Origin: a virus
Virus record (IMG/VR): IMGVR_UViG_3300020193_000953
Location: 1-28,983 of that record
Reading direction: 5' to 3' (one strand)
DNA length: 28,983 nucleotides
Shown here: positions 7,160 to 13,978 of the stretch, one piece after another
Numbering within the stretch: position 1 is the first letter of the stretch
Layout: the number at the start of each line of letters is the position of its first letter
Made by a program: the position numbers and the translations under genes
Notes under the pieces: model-generated
What the model was told of the DNA's origin: nothing
What the model saw: the letters and a program-made list of their open reading frames with translations, nothing else
Database searches by the model: none

Positions 7160-7951
7160 TTATCCTGCCCAGTTAAATGTTGACGGATTAAAGTCAGTCA
7201 TTAAATTTTGGTATACGTAGGCTGAATTTTCATGAGTTCCATTTAATTTTAAGAACCCAGACCAATAGGTAATACCATTACCAATATCCGAAATATTATC
7301 AATTTGACGAACACAACCAGGTACAAAAGAAAAACATTTTAGTTGTGGCTGCAACTTAATAAACAAAAAATCTATACCTATCGACTCATGTATATGCTGG
7401 TCAAACATATTCAGTATCTTCTGAATAGAATTAACATTCACGATATAGGCGAAAGTAGCAAATGCACCGAATGTTCTTATCATCCTTGGATCATCGGTTG
7501 TCTCACAATCGCGTCCTAACTCTGCACTGCAATTATTACGCATGTCTTTTGAACCACCTATACAATGCCAGTACGGAGGTATATGGAATGAAGCCCCTAG
7601 CCATATAACATCCCACTCGTGAGTATCAGACCATTTTGATATGTAGTCCATTCGCTCGTTAAAGTCTTCGCAGAAAACTAAATCATCCTCCATGACAAAA
7701 GCATGCTTGCCAACATTAAGTGCGTCCTTCATCACTTGAACCTGCGAAAAGTGGCAACCTATTGCGCCCTGCGTACGCCTAAACATAGTACCAACCTGCT
7801 TAGGTGTTGCGATCTTTCTTTCGATTACGTCTTCAGGACGAAGGCCACGAGTTCTAACGGCATTTAATCCTATTCTATTTAACTGCTCGGTCATGTGCGA
7901 AAGCCTATCCACGCGATGATCCATGTTTACAAATGATGCGTAGTATTCCAT
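7160..7951 (-). CDS. Glycosyltransferase family 25
   Basis: 263 residues. The start YASFVNMDHRVDRLSHM matches the family 25 opening. The GAIGCHFSQVQVM segment (62-74) is the family's signature for acceptor-side positioning, and FVMEDDLVF contains the metal-binding acidic cluster E88-D89-D90. GT25 enzymes act in LPS outer-core synthesis and in hydroxylysine galactosylation. Cytoplasmic, no membrane span. It shares its first base with the stop of the FkbM methyltransferase upstream (TAATG), so the two are translationally coupled. Substrate unknown. Confidence 0.85.
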   Translation of the reverse strand: MEYYASFVNMDHRVDRLSHMTEQLNRIGLNAVRTRGLRPEDVIERKIATPKQVGTMFRRTQGAIGCHFSQVQVMKDALNVGKHAFVMEDDLVFCEDFNERMDYISKWSDTHEWDVIWLGASFHIPPYWHCIGGSKDMRNNCSAELGRDCETTDDPRMIRTFGAFATFAYIVNVNSIQKILNMFDQHIHESIGIDFLFIKLQPQLKCFSFVPGCVRQIDNISDIGNGITYWSGFLKLNGTHENSAYVYQNLMTDFNPSTFNWAG

Positions 7952-8583
7952 TATGCGTATTTAAATGACCCATTGATATATAGTGCATCCCCCCAGCCAG
8001 TATTTCCGCACCAGAAAGTTTCTACACGTCGGAAATTAAAACCGATCATGTATAAATCGATGTCATCTACAAGCGCGCAACCTTCATATAATCGTTCCTT
8101 ATTAACCTCCAGATACGCAGCTTTAAATCCTTTGAGCAAATCACCCATTCCACGCATGGCCATAAGTTCAGCCCCTTGCAAATCAATGTTAAGAAAATCA
8201 ACACCCGATAAATCAAGGCCCAGCGAATCAATACGGTGCATCCTTAGAGACTTGTCTTCAACATAATGTACTTCAGGGTGTACGACTGCATGTGTCCCTA
8301 AATCTAATACTGAACTAGATTGGCTTCCGTTGTTGGATATGTGGAATATTGCATCCTTGTTTTCGTCGCCAATAAGGTAATTCAACGCAATTGCATCCGG
8401 ATTATTGCTTACATTATTTTTAAGCTTAACAAAAATATCTGGATTACCCTCAATCCAAATTTGTTTTTTAATACCAAGCTCATTATAAACGGGAGCCTCT
8501 TCACCAACGTTTGCCCCAATGTGTAGGACACCATTAAATTTCAGGTTATACTTTGGGAATAAATTTCTAAAGTCTATCAGCAT
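7951..8583 (-). CDS. FkbM-family methyltransferase
   Basis: About 210 residues from the ATG at 8583, one base after the upstream stop; an in-frame ATG at 8604 would overlap the previous gene by 20 bases. Motif I is VLHIGANVGEE and the ribose-binding strand is IWIEGNPDIF. The characteristic FkbM segment DFLNIDLQGAELMAMRGM follows, then a strand AYLEVNKERLYEG. FkbM enzymes O-methylate sugars and polyketides, and are frequent in capsule and LPS clusters, where a terminal methyl group can stop chain growth or hide an epitope. It lies between another methyltransferase and the GT25. Confidence 0.85.
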   Translation of the reverse strand: MLIDFRNLFPKYNLKFNGVLHIGANVGEEAPVYNELGIKKQIWIEGNPDIFVKLKNNVSNNPDAIALNYLIGDENKDAIFHISNNGSQSSSVLDLGTHAVVHPEVHYVEDKSLRMHRIDSLGLDLSGVDFLNIDLQGAELMAMRGMGDLLKGFKAAYLEVNKERLYEGCALVDDIDLYMIGFNFRRVETFWCGNTGWGDALYINGSFKYA

Positions 8584-8584
8584 A

Positions 8585-9160
8585 TTATCGTGGTTTAAAT
8601 CCATTACTCATTTCAACTTCCCAAACTCCATATCCTAACGCTGTAGGATAAATTTGCATGAATCCAGGTTCAATAAGCTCATTCAATGCCTGCCGTACTT
8701 CCGGGTTTTCACCGTCATTTGTTGCGTCATGGCCTGCCAAAATTCTATTAGGCAACACTTTCCGATACCACAATCTGACCTCCGCTTTAGTCTGTTCGTA
8801 CTTATGCGATGAATCAAGAAAAACAAAGTCAAAGTATTCATCTGGGAATTTACAAGAGGCATCAAGGCTACTAACACCTAAGCCCCTCGTATCAATAAAA
8901 TTAGATAGCCCACTTGCGTACACGTGATTTAAAATAGTTTTCAATTGATCCTCACGGCCATAGTCTAAGTTATCTACCAGGCAAAGCTTAAAGCTCTTCC
9001 CCATGTTTGCCATCGCTTCAGCAAGATATATCGCGCTCTTTCCGTCTGCTACTCCAACTTCGCAAAGATTTGCACCGCTAGGCATTATTTCAGCAATTCG
9101 ATTATAGTACGCGGAGAAATCAAACATTTCTCCAGGTATTGTTTCCCAATATTTTCTCAT
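8585..9160 (-). CDS. Class I SAM methyltransferase (Methyltransf_24 type)
   Basis: 191 residues. Motif I LCEVGVADGKSA (32-43), acidic strand CLVDNLDYG, and the YFDFVFLDSSHKYEQTKAEV segment with RILAGHDATND are typical of the sugar/macrolide O-methyltransferase-like group. The His-Asp pair in AGHD may hold a divalent metal. It overlaps the epimerase upstream (ATGA) and is followed immediately by the FkbM gene, so three cassette genes form one translational unit. Likely a second glycan O-methyltransferase; the target is not known. Confidence 0.78.
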   Translation of the reverse strand: MRKYWETIPGEMFDFSAYYNRIAEIMPSGANLCEVGVADGKSAIYLAEAMANMGKSFKLCLVDNLDYGREDQLKTILNHVYASGLSNFIDTRGLGVSSLDASCKFPDEYFDFVFLDSSHKYEQTKAEVRLWYRKVLPNRILAGHDATNDGENPEVRQALNELIEPGFMQIYPTALGYGVWEVEMSNGFKPR

Positions 9161-10191
9161 TCGTATTGTGATTTAATCCAGTTATAAGTTTTTTCAAGAC
9201 CTTCACGAAGTGTATGCTTTGGCTTCCAATTAAGAACCTGCTCAATCAATGTGTTATCAGAATTTCTACCCATTACACCCATAGGCCCGGTAATGTTTTT
9301 AATCGTAACCTCTTTACCAGAAAATTCAATGGCCATCTTAGCAAGCTGGTTGATAGTTACTACCTCTTCACTTCCGATATTAATAGGCTCTTTAAATTCT
9401 GATTCCATAAGTAATCGAACTGCGTCTATGCAATCGTCTATGTACAGGAATGACCGTGTTTGATGTCCAGTGCCCCAAACCTCCAATTGATTGTGATCTT
9501 TGCTTGTCGTTGCGTGTAGCAATTCTACAACCTTGCGACACATCGCGGCAGGTGCTTTTTCTCGACCTCCCTTATACGTTCCTTCTGGCCCAAATATATT
9601 ATGGAATCTAGCTATCCGAACATCTATTCCTTTATTACGAGCAAAGGCAAGGTATAGCCTTTCGCTAAACAACTTTTCCCATCCGTATTCTGAATCAGGG
9701 TTGCCGGGGTATGCGTCGCTTTCCTTTAGTGCTGATACGTTGTATTCATTCTGCAATTCCTGCGGATACATACACGCAGATGAAGAATAGAATATTTTTC
9801 CTTTGAACTTTTGCGCCGCTAAACTATCAAGAATATTCAAGTTAATTAATGCCGAATCGTGCATTATATCACTGTCATTTTCACCGGTAAAAACATATCC
9901 AGCACCACCCATTTGACAAGCAAAAGAATATACTTCATCAAATTGAATACTATTTTCAAACGGTAAAGGATGATATGTATATTTTTTTAAATCATTAAGT
10001 CTTAAGGTTGCATCTACTCTTGATTTATCACGTAAATCCTCAATGATAAATTCATCACAAAATTCTAAAGGATTACCATAATCATATTCTTTAATGTCAA
10101 CAACACGTACCCAGTACCCAAGTTGTTTTAATCTTCTCGCCATGTGGTGACCAATAAATCCTGATCCACCTAAAACTAAAGCTGTCTTCAT
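9157..10191 (-). CDS. NAD-dependent epimerase, GDP-mannose 3,5-epimerase-like
   Basis: 344 residues, extended SDR family. It has the NAD motif GGSGFIG (8-14), the catalytic Tyr-Lys pair Y169-x3-K173 (SEYGWEKLF), and SSSACMYPQ with Cys140, the position of the acid/base cysteine in GDP-mannose 3,5-epimerase. The segment IFGPEGTYKGGREKAPAAMCRK (199-220) closely follows the plant GME signature. ACQMGGAGYV at 91-100 also fits. Plant GME turns GDP-D-mannose into GDP-L-galactose. That product could feed the neighbouring GT11-type transferase. The gene ends in an ATGA overlap with the next methyltransferase, and its start is 1 base after the GT11 stop. Confidence 0.83.
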   Translation of the reverse strand: MKTALVLGGSGFIGHHMARRLKQLGYWVRVVDIKEYDYGNPLEFCDEFIIEDLRDKSRVDATLRLNDLKKYTYHPLPFENSIQFDEVYSFACQMGGAGYVFTGENDSDIMHDSALINLNILDSLAAQKFKGKIFYSSSACMYPQELQNEYNVSALKESDAYPGNPDSEYGWEKLFSERLYLAFARNKGIDVRIARFHNIFGPEGTYKGGREKAPAAMCRKVVELLHATTSKDHNQLEVWGTGHQTRSFLYIDDCIDAVRLLMESEFKEPINIGSEEVVTINQLAKMAIEFSGKEVTIKNITGPMGVMGRNSDNTLIEQVLNWKPKHTLREGLEKTYNWIKSQYE

Positions 10192-10192
10192 A

Positions 10193-10987
10193 TTATCTAA
10201 ATTTTATTTGTATCCACTCATTAGGTATTAAATCAACGCAATCCTGCTTTACTCCGCTTTCTAAGCCGAACCAATTACCACGTGTATGGGAAGGGCTTAT
10301 AACTATCTTATCCGGATTATGACCAAGATATGCACCCCACCAGCTAAAGGTACTATTAGCTATAATATGATGCCCACATGATGCCATTAGTTCAAGGTCT
10401 TGCAGTTCTGTTCGGCTTTCTGAATATCCCCGTATTCCATCAATGCAATGAAAATTATCCTTACACCATTTTATATCATCGGAAAATACAATGAAATTAT
10501 TAAATCCAATATTAGAAAAATGTTCCGTTGCAATCTTTAGGTAGTTAAGATCAATAGGAGGGAAACTGCCTGAATGCTGAACATAATCACCACGGCGTAC
10601 ATGAATACTTACATAGTCTTCGTACCCTGGAATATGTTTTAATTTGAATACGTCTTTTACTTCATCCTTGCAGTGTTCAAAGTATTTCCACGACTGAAAG
10701 AACCCAAACAACATAACATTATCACCTATGTTTGGTATATCATGGAAATCAAAATGGCATAAGTCTTTGTGTCTATTGTGGATATGACAATGTTCATTTA
10801 GATGCTCTTCGTAGCGCTGGTAACGATTATTACACCTTGGCAGGTTAGGGTATACACGATGTATGGATGATTCTCTTGCATCATCTGGTACACCCCATTC
10901 ATAACCGTACTTTCGAGCGTACCCAATTGCCGCAGCAATTTGAAACATACTATTACCTAATCGACCGATAAATTTTGTTGTTACCAT
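10193..10987 (-). CDS. Glycosyltransferase family 11 (alpha-1,2-fucosyltransferase-like)
   Basis: 264 residues. The N-terminus KFIGRLGNSMFQIAAAIGYA is the GT11 opening. The donor-binding motif HVRRGDYV is at 129-136, and the C-terminal ANSTFSWWGAYLG (210-222) matches the conserved SNSTFSWW block. Family members move L-fucose from GDP-fucose to the 2-OH of galactose. Here the next gene is a GDP-mannose 3,5-epimerase-like enzyme that would give GDP-L-galactose, a fucose analogue with a 6-OH, so L-galactose may be the sugar moved. The gene overlaps the GT2 upstream (TAATG). Cytoplasmic. Confidence 0.87.
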   Translation of the reverse strand: MVTTKFIGRLGNSMFQIAAAIGYARKYGYEWGVPDDARESSIHRVYPNLPRCNNRYQRYEEHLNEHCHIHNRHKDLCHFDFHDIPNIGDNVMLFGFFQSWKYFEHCKDEVKDVFKLKHIPGYEDYVSIHVRRGDYVQHSGSFPPIDLNYLKIATEHFSNIGFNNFIVFSDDIKWCKDNFHCIDGIRGYSESRTELQDLELMASCGHHIIANSTFSWWGAYLGHNPDKIVISPSHTRGNWFGLESGVKQDCVDLIPNEWIQIKFR

Positions 10988-11685
10988 TAACGCATCTGTT
11001 TTAATTTCTCAATAATTGAATCATGAAACCCCTGTGGCGTTCTCCGAACATTATTACGGTAGTGGCTACCATCGTGAACACGGTGTTCGTATTCAAGAGA
11101 AGGCTCAACGTATATTGAATGGCCAGCCTCCAGCCATCGGTAATTTTGGTATAGCGAATCGCTTGTTACAGGGTCTATAGTACCATCCCAAACACGCAAA
11201 TATTCATCACGATTCACAAAATAGTTCATCGCGTTAAGCATCGTTTGGAAAGTTGGATCTGATATGTATTCAGCAACATTATGTTTTGAAATTATAAAAC
11301 CAGCATACTTTGTAAAATTAAAATGAGGTTTAGCAAAAGCCGGATGAATAATAATGCCTTTACTAAGTCTAAATGGCGTACATAGTAAAACCAATATATA
11401 CATTTTAGTTATTATATTATCGCTATCTAAAATAATCACCCATTCATTTGTTGCAAGCTCTACAGCGCGTTTCTTGTTCCGGTAACAGTCAAGATTACTT
11501 TTGTTACGGTATAGCTTTACTTTGGGTATGTCTTTCACATGCTCTTGTATTTCTTCAAATACTTCCATGCTTGAACAGTCGTCAACAATAACTATCTCAG
11601 AGATTATATTGTCGTCTACAACTTGTGCGAACGATTCGAACAACATGCCGGTACGCTCGTATGTTGGTATGCAAAGTGAAATCAT
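10987..11685 (-). CDS. Glycosyltransferase family 2
   Basis: 232 residues. It opens with ISLCIPTYERTGMLFE, continues to IVIVDDCSS (31-39), and carries the metal-binding D87-S-D89 in WVIILDSDN: all standard GT2 marks (GT-A fold). The C-terminal DPVTSDSLYQNYRWLEAG segment resembles the acceptor side of family members. No membrane segment. It starts directly after a 35-residue membrane peptide gene and couples to the GT11 gene. It likely adds one sugar of the glycan built by this cassette. Confidence 0.85.
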   Translation of the reverse strand: MISLCIPTYERTGMLFESFAQVVDDNIISEIVIVDDCSSMEVFEEIQEHVKDIPKVKLYRNKSNLDCYRNKKRAVELATNEWVIILDSDNIITKMYILVLLCTPFRLSKGIIIHPAFAKPHFNFTKYAGFIISKHNVAEYISDPTFQTMLNAMNYFVNRDEYLRVWDGTIDPVTSDSLYQNYRWLEAGHSIYVEPSLEYEHRVHDGSHYRNNVRRTPQGFHDSIIEKLKQMR

Positions 11686-11686
11686 A

Positions 11687-11794
11687 TCAGAATATTATTG
11701 AAATAACGAGTACAATAACCGCAAGTATCATGTTTAGTATTAGTAACCCAGCACTAACCTCCACTTTGTCTTCAAAAAAATCTTTCAATTTCAT
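11687..11794 (-). CDS. 35-residue single-span membrane peptide
   Basis: Read directly from the minus strand: ATG at 11794, overlapping the stop of the gene before it (ATGA), and TGA at 11687. The peptide has a charged N-terminus (MKLKDFFEDKVEVS) then about 20 hydrophobic residues ending in IIF. It would be a tail-anchored membrane miniprotein. The GT2 ATG follows within 2 bases of the stop. Precise coupling on both sides supports translation. Unknown function; it might tether cassette enzymes to the membrane. Confidence 0.6.
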   Translation of the reverse strand: MKLKDFFEDKVEVSAGLLILNMILAVIVLVISIIF

Positions 11795-11961
11795 AATTTA
11801 CTTAAATTGAATAAACCTATTACCATATCTTGTAGTATTCTGTCATCTTTAATTATAGCCCACGATTTACCACGTGGATAATATAAAATATTATTACTTA
11901 CGTTTATTATGTAATAATCATCACCACCATAACTCCATAGTATCCGATAACGAGGTTTCAT
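11791..11961 (-). CDS. 56-residue hypothetical protein
   Basis: Minus-strand frame with ATG at 11961 overlapping the upstream stop (ATGA at 11958-11961) and TGA at 11791, itself overlapping the next ATG. The peptide is rich in Tyr and Ile (YRILWSYGGDDYYIINVSNN) and looks like a small beta-sheet protein. No family recognised. Gapless fit between two genes is the main evidence that it is real. Confidence 0.6.
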   Translation of the reverse strand: MKPRYRILWSYGGDDYYIINVSNNILYYPRGKSWAIIKDDRILQDMVIGLFNLSKL

Positions 11962-12620
11962 AAATTGACAATGTTAAATCGTTTCCCTTCTATCCAAATT
12001 CTAAACAACCTTTCCAAGATGAAAGGCGCAATCGGCCAATCATTCATTTGTAATTTAGAAAGTGTCGACTCTATTTTTTTTCTGTCTTTAACCTTGTTAA
12101 TATAACCTGAAGGAGCAAGGAATACTTCGTGACCATCCATAAAGGCCATACACGGCACTAACACATCACGTACATACTCATGATATATCTCACGCCTGGC
12201 TATGAAGTGATTCTCATAGATAGCATCTCCGATAATCTCTTCCGGTATTTTAATAAATTGCCTCAATACTCCTATAGCATCATCCCATGCTTTGCCGTGC
12301 CAATTAGAACCCATGTTCATGATGTGATGTGATTTCGATCTTGGAGTTAGCACGGCTATATCAAACTCAGTACAGAGTATTTTTTCCTCCGTTAATTCCT
12401 GCCTATTTAATATTACCTCACTCATTCCAGAACCTCTTTTTTCCCTCAATCGCCATGAACACACAGAAATATAATCCGCATTCGATGCAGGAACTAAACT
12501 AGCAATAACGCTATTCTCAAAGTAAATTGTGAGATCTGTATTAAGATGTACTTTGGCGAATGGATACAGTTCATTACGTTGCGCATCGTCATATATTATT
12601 TGATAAAAGTCAAGACTCAT
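11958..12620 (-). CDS. Uncharacterised cassette protein, possible glycosyltransferase-like
   Basis: 220 residues. The sequence starts DFYQIIYDDAQRNELYPFAKVHLN and has YISVCSWRLREKRG, DIAVLTPRSKSHHIMNMGSNWHGKAWDDAI and FMDGHEVFLAPSGYI. I recognise this layout as one recurring in glycosylation regions of Bacteroidota phages but cannot name the family. The ordered Asp, His and Trp residues would suit an enzyme, and the first gene of the cassette is a natural place for a sugar-transfer or synthesis step. No signal peptide or membrane span. It overlaps the upstream membrane gene by 4 bases. Confidence 0.6.
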   Translation of the reverse strand: MSLDFYQIIYDDAQRNELYPFAKVHLNTDLTIYFENSVIASLVPASNADYISVCSWRLREKRGSGMSEVILNRQELTEEKILCTEFDIAVLTPRSKSHHIMNMGSNWHGKAWDDAIGVLRQFIKIPEEIIGDAIYENHFIARREIYHEYVRDVLVPCMAFMDGHEVFLAPSGYINKVKDRKKIESTLSKLQMNDWPIAPFILERLFRIWIEGKRFNIVNL

Positions 12621-12931
12621 TTAGAAACAACCTCAAAATCAATAACATCAAACGCTAAATATCCAAATTCATTGGAGAATGGGCCGCTGCTAGAATCATA
12701 CCATAACCCAGTAGTATAAGATCTTTTAACTATTTTTATAACTGCGTCCTTTGGTAGATTATATACTTTAGTCATTGTAAATCCACTATCATAATATAAT
12801 TTTAGTGTCACAGTATGCCTTTCCTTTGTTGGGAAAAAATTAGCGTTATGCCATAGGTAAAATACAGCACTAGATAACGTTAAAAACATCATCATGCTAA
12901 GAAATAGTGTACGATATTTATAATTAATCAT
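12617..12931 (-). CDS. Membrane-anchored small protein
   Basis: 104 residues. After a basic start (MINYKYR), residues 8-27 form one hydrophobic span, followed by about 75 residues of a polar, beta-rich domain. It may be a signal-anchored protein with the domain in the periplasm. It overlaps both neighbours by 4-8 bases. No family recognised. Position between the Xis-like gene block and the glycosylation cassette says little about the function. Confidence 0.6.
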   Translation of the reverse strand: MINYKYRTLFLSMMMFLTLSSAVFYLWHNANFFPTKERHTVTLKLYYDSGFTMTKVYNLPKDAVIKIVKRSYTTGLWYDSSSGPFSNEFGYLAFDVIDFEVVSK

Positions 12932-13118
12932 TTCTTATCCAAGCAGTTACACGCCTCCAGCATCCTGAGCAATCCATTTCAACACGAACACCTTGCGCTT
13001 GCTTGTACAATTTAAAAGCATGCTTCCAGGCTACTGAATCAGCATTAGGTTTATTAAGCTCTCCAGACGATCGCATATATTCGCGCAATTGCGATACATC
13101 CATTAAATTAATGTCCAT
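12924..13118 (-). CDS. Small hypothetical protein with a CxxC motif
   Basis: 64 residues from the ATG at 13118 (GTG at 13121 and an ATG at 13103, 4 bases after the upstream stop, are alternatives). The protein has an amphipathic helical start (DVSQLREYM), a central basic helix (WKHAFKLYKQAQG) and a C-terminal CSGCWRRV. The CxxC may bind metal but one pair is not enough for a site in a monomer. It resembles small DNA-linked phage proteins only in a general way. It overlaps the HTH gene upstream by 11 bases and the membrane gene downstream by 8. Confidence 0.55.
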   Translation of the reverse strand: MDINLMDVSQLREYMRSSGELNKPNADSVAWKHAFKLYKQAQGVRVEMDCSGCWRRVTAWIRND

Positions 13119-13263
13119 CACTTATCACAATTATCATTAGTCCACAACACATTCTAGCCTTCACCCCTTCAGGTAATTGCTTTTGCTTAATCCATCGGTA
13201 CACAGTCATTTTTGACTTCCCTATCGACTTAGCGTAATCTATAACTGATAGTTTTTTTGCCAT
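13108..13263 (-). CDS. Xis/MerR-type helix-turn-helix protein
   Basis: 51 residues from the ATG at 13263 (a longer frame to 13296 runs into the hairpin and is rejected). The sequence SVIDYAKSIGKSKMTVYRWIKQKQLPEGVKA is a classic winged-helix excisionase/MerR-type HTH: first helix, turn, recognition helix with YRW, then the PEGVKA loop leading to the wing. It probably binds DNA as a regulator or recombination directionality factor. A promoter with an operator-like palindrome (13340-13372) and a terminator hairpin (13274-13306) precede it, hinting at repression plus attenuation. Confidence 0.72.
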   Translation of the reverse strand: MAKKLSVIDYAKSIGKSKMTVYRWIKQKQLPEGVKARMCCGLMIIVISDGH

Positions 13264-13273
13264 AGTTATTTTT

Positions 13274-13306
13274 AAAAAAAGGCCACCTGCAACCATTCAG
13301 GTGGCC
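13274..13306 (-). terminator. Leader terminator/attenuator before the HTH gene
   Basis: GGCCACCTG (minus strand, 13306-13298) and its complement CAGGTGGCC (13289-13281) form a perfect 9-bp GC-rich stem with an 8-base loop, followed by seven T (13280-13274). This is a textbook intrinsic terminator for minus-strand transcription. It lies between the promoter (-7 box 13347-13340) and the ATG at 13263, so transcripts from that promoter should stop after about 60 bases unless something prevents it. Confidence 0.8.
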
Positions 13307-13339
13307 CAAACCTCCCTACCAAAATGAAAATCTCTCTCA

Positions 13340-13372
13340 CAAATGTATATAAAATGTTACCACAGTAACAAA
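13340..13372 (-). promoter_or_regulatory. Promoter with embedded operator before the HTH gene
   Basis: On the minus strand, TTTG (13372-13369) is followed after 21 bases by TACATTTG (13347-13340), matching the Bacteroidota -33 and -7 elements at acceptable spacing. The spacer holds the palindrome TGTTACCACAGTAACA (13355-13370). A protein bound there would block polymerase, so this looks like a repressed promoter. A related palindrome lies at 26834-26849. Confidence 0.65.
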
Positions 13373-13379
13373 TTATTTC

Positions 13380-13409
13380 AAAAATAATACCGGAATAAAT
13401 CCGGTATTA
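13380..13409 (-). terminator. Intrinsic terminator after the tail tube gene
   Basis: A 9-bp stem (TAATACCGG, 13385-13393, with CCGGTATTA, 13401-13409) and 7-base loop, followed on the minus strand by five T (13384-13380). It starts 4 bases after the stop of the tail tube gene and would end the capsid/tail tube transcript. Confidence 0.75.
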
Positions 13410-13413
13410 CTAC

Positions 13414-13965
13414 TTAAATCACTCTGGCATCCAAATAAGCGACTGTTGTTGCAACATCGGTTACCAAAAATCGCAACGGTAACGTACTTTCAACACCTGA
13501 TAAGTTGATGGTCGTAGACACATCGTCACCCTGACCTACCCCAGTAGAGTTAACTGGCCCTGGATCATACGACATACCAACCCCATAACCGGCTATGAAA
13601 AACTGGTTATTATTGTTTCTATACACTATGAATACATCTTCCGCTTGTATAAGCTTCTGTACTTCAACATCATCTTGCGTAGACAAAGCCAATAGCTTGA
13701 TTGCCGCCTTGTGTACTATGGATCTGTTACCCCCCGCCGACTTTGTGGCCTCTGAACTGAATTGATGACTGAATTTAACCCCCTCAAACTTCACAAGCCC
13801 CGAATAAGCTTTGAAAGACATTGAGGTAATAAATCCTGTTTGGGCGGTTGAAAAATTACTGGCAAGGTCACTAACGTAACCTAGCCAGAAAGTCTTATCA
13901 GCACCACTTGCAAAATTCAGGTCGCCACAAGAAACACTTATTCCTAACTGTGCTTTACATCCCAT
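13414..13965 (-). CDS. Probable major tail (tube) protein
   Basis: 183 residues, mostly beta-strand with small residues and few charged clusters. It opens with LGISVSCGDLNFASG, then KTFWLGYVSDL, and later has SMSFKAYSGLVKFEGVKFSHQFSSEA. This order (start with Cys-Gly-Asp, then a strand pair with an aromatic, then a long strand ending in SSEA) is one I associate with tail tube proteins of Bacteroidota phages. It sits 13 bases after the protease-capsid fusion and ahead of a terminator, so it shares the capsid's high late expression, as a tube protein needs. The call is from pattern and position. Confidence 0.55.
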   Translation of the reverse strand: MGCKAQLGISVSCGDLNFASGADKTFWLGYVSDLASNFSTAQTGFITSMSFKAYSGLVKFEGVKFSHQFSSEATKSAGGNRSIVHKAAIKLLALSTQDDVEVQKLIQAEDVFIVYRNNNNQFFIAGYGVGMSYDPGPVNSTGVGQGDDVSTTINLSGVESTLPLRFLVTDVATTVAYLDARVI

Positions 13966-13978
13966 GACAATACACGTT

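Noticed and set aside
13264-13296. N-terminal extension of the HTH protein
   Set aside because: The extension runs through the terminator hairpin and T-run, and the HTH domain starts naturally at the ATG at 13263.
13324-13368. Plus-strand 14-codon leader peptide (MKISLTNVYKMLPQ)
   Set aside because: No plus-strand promoter or downstream gene in that direction; the sequence is explained by the minus-strand promoter and operator.
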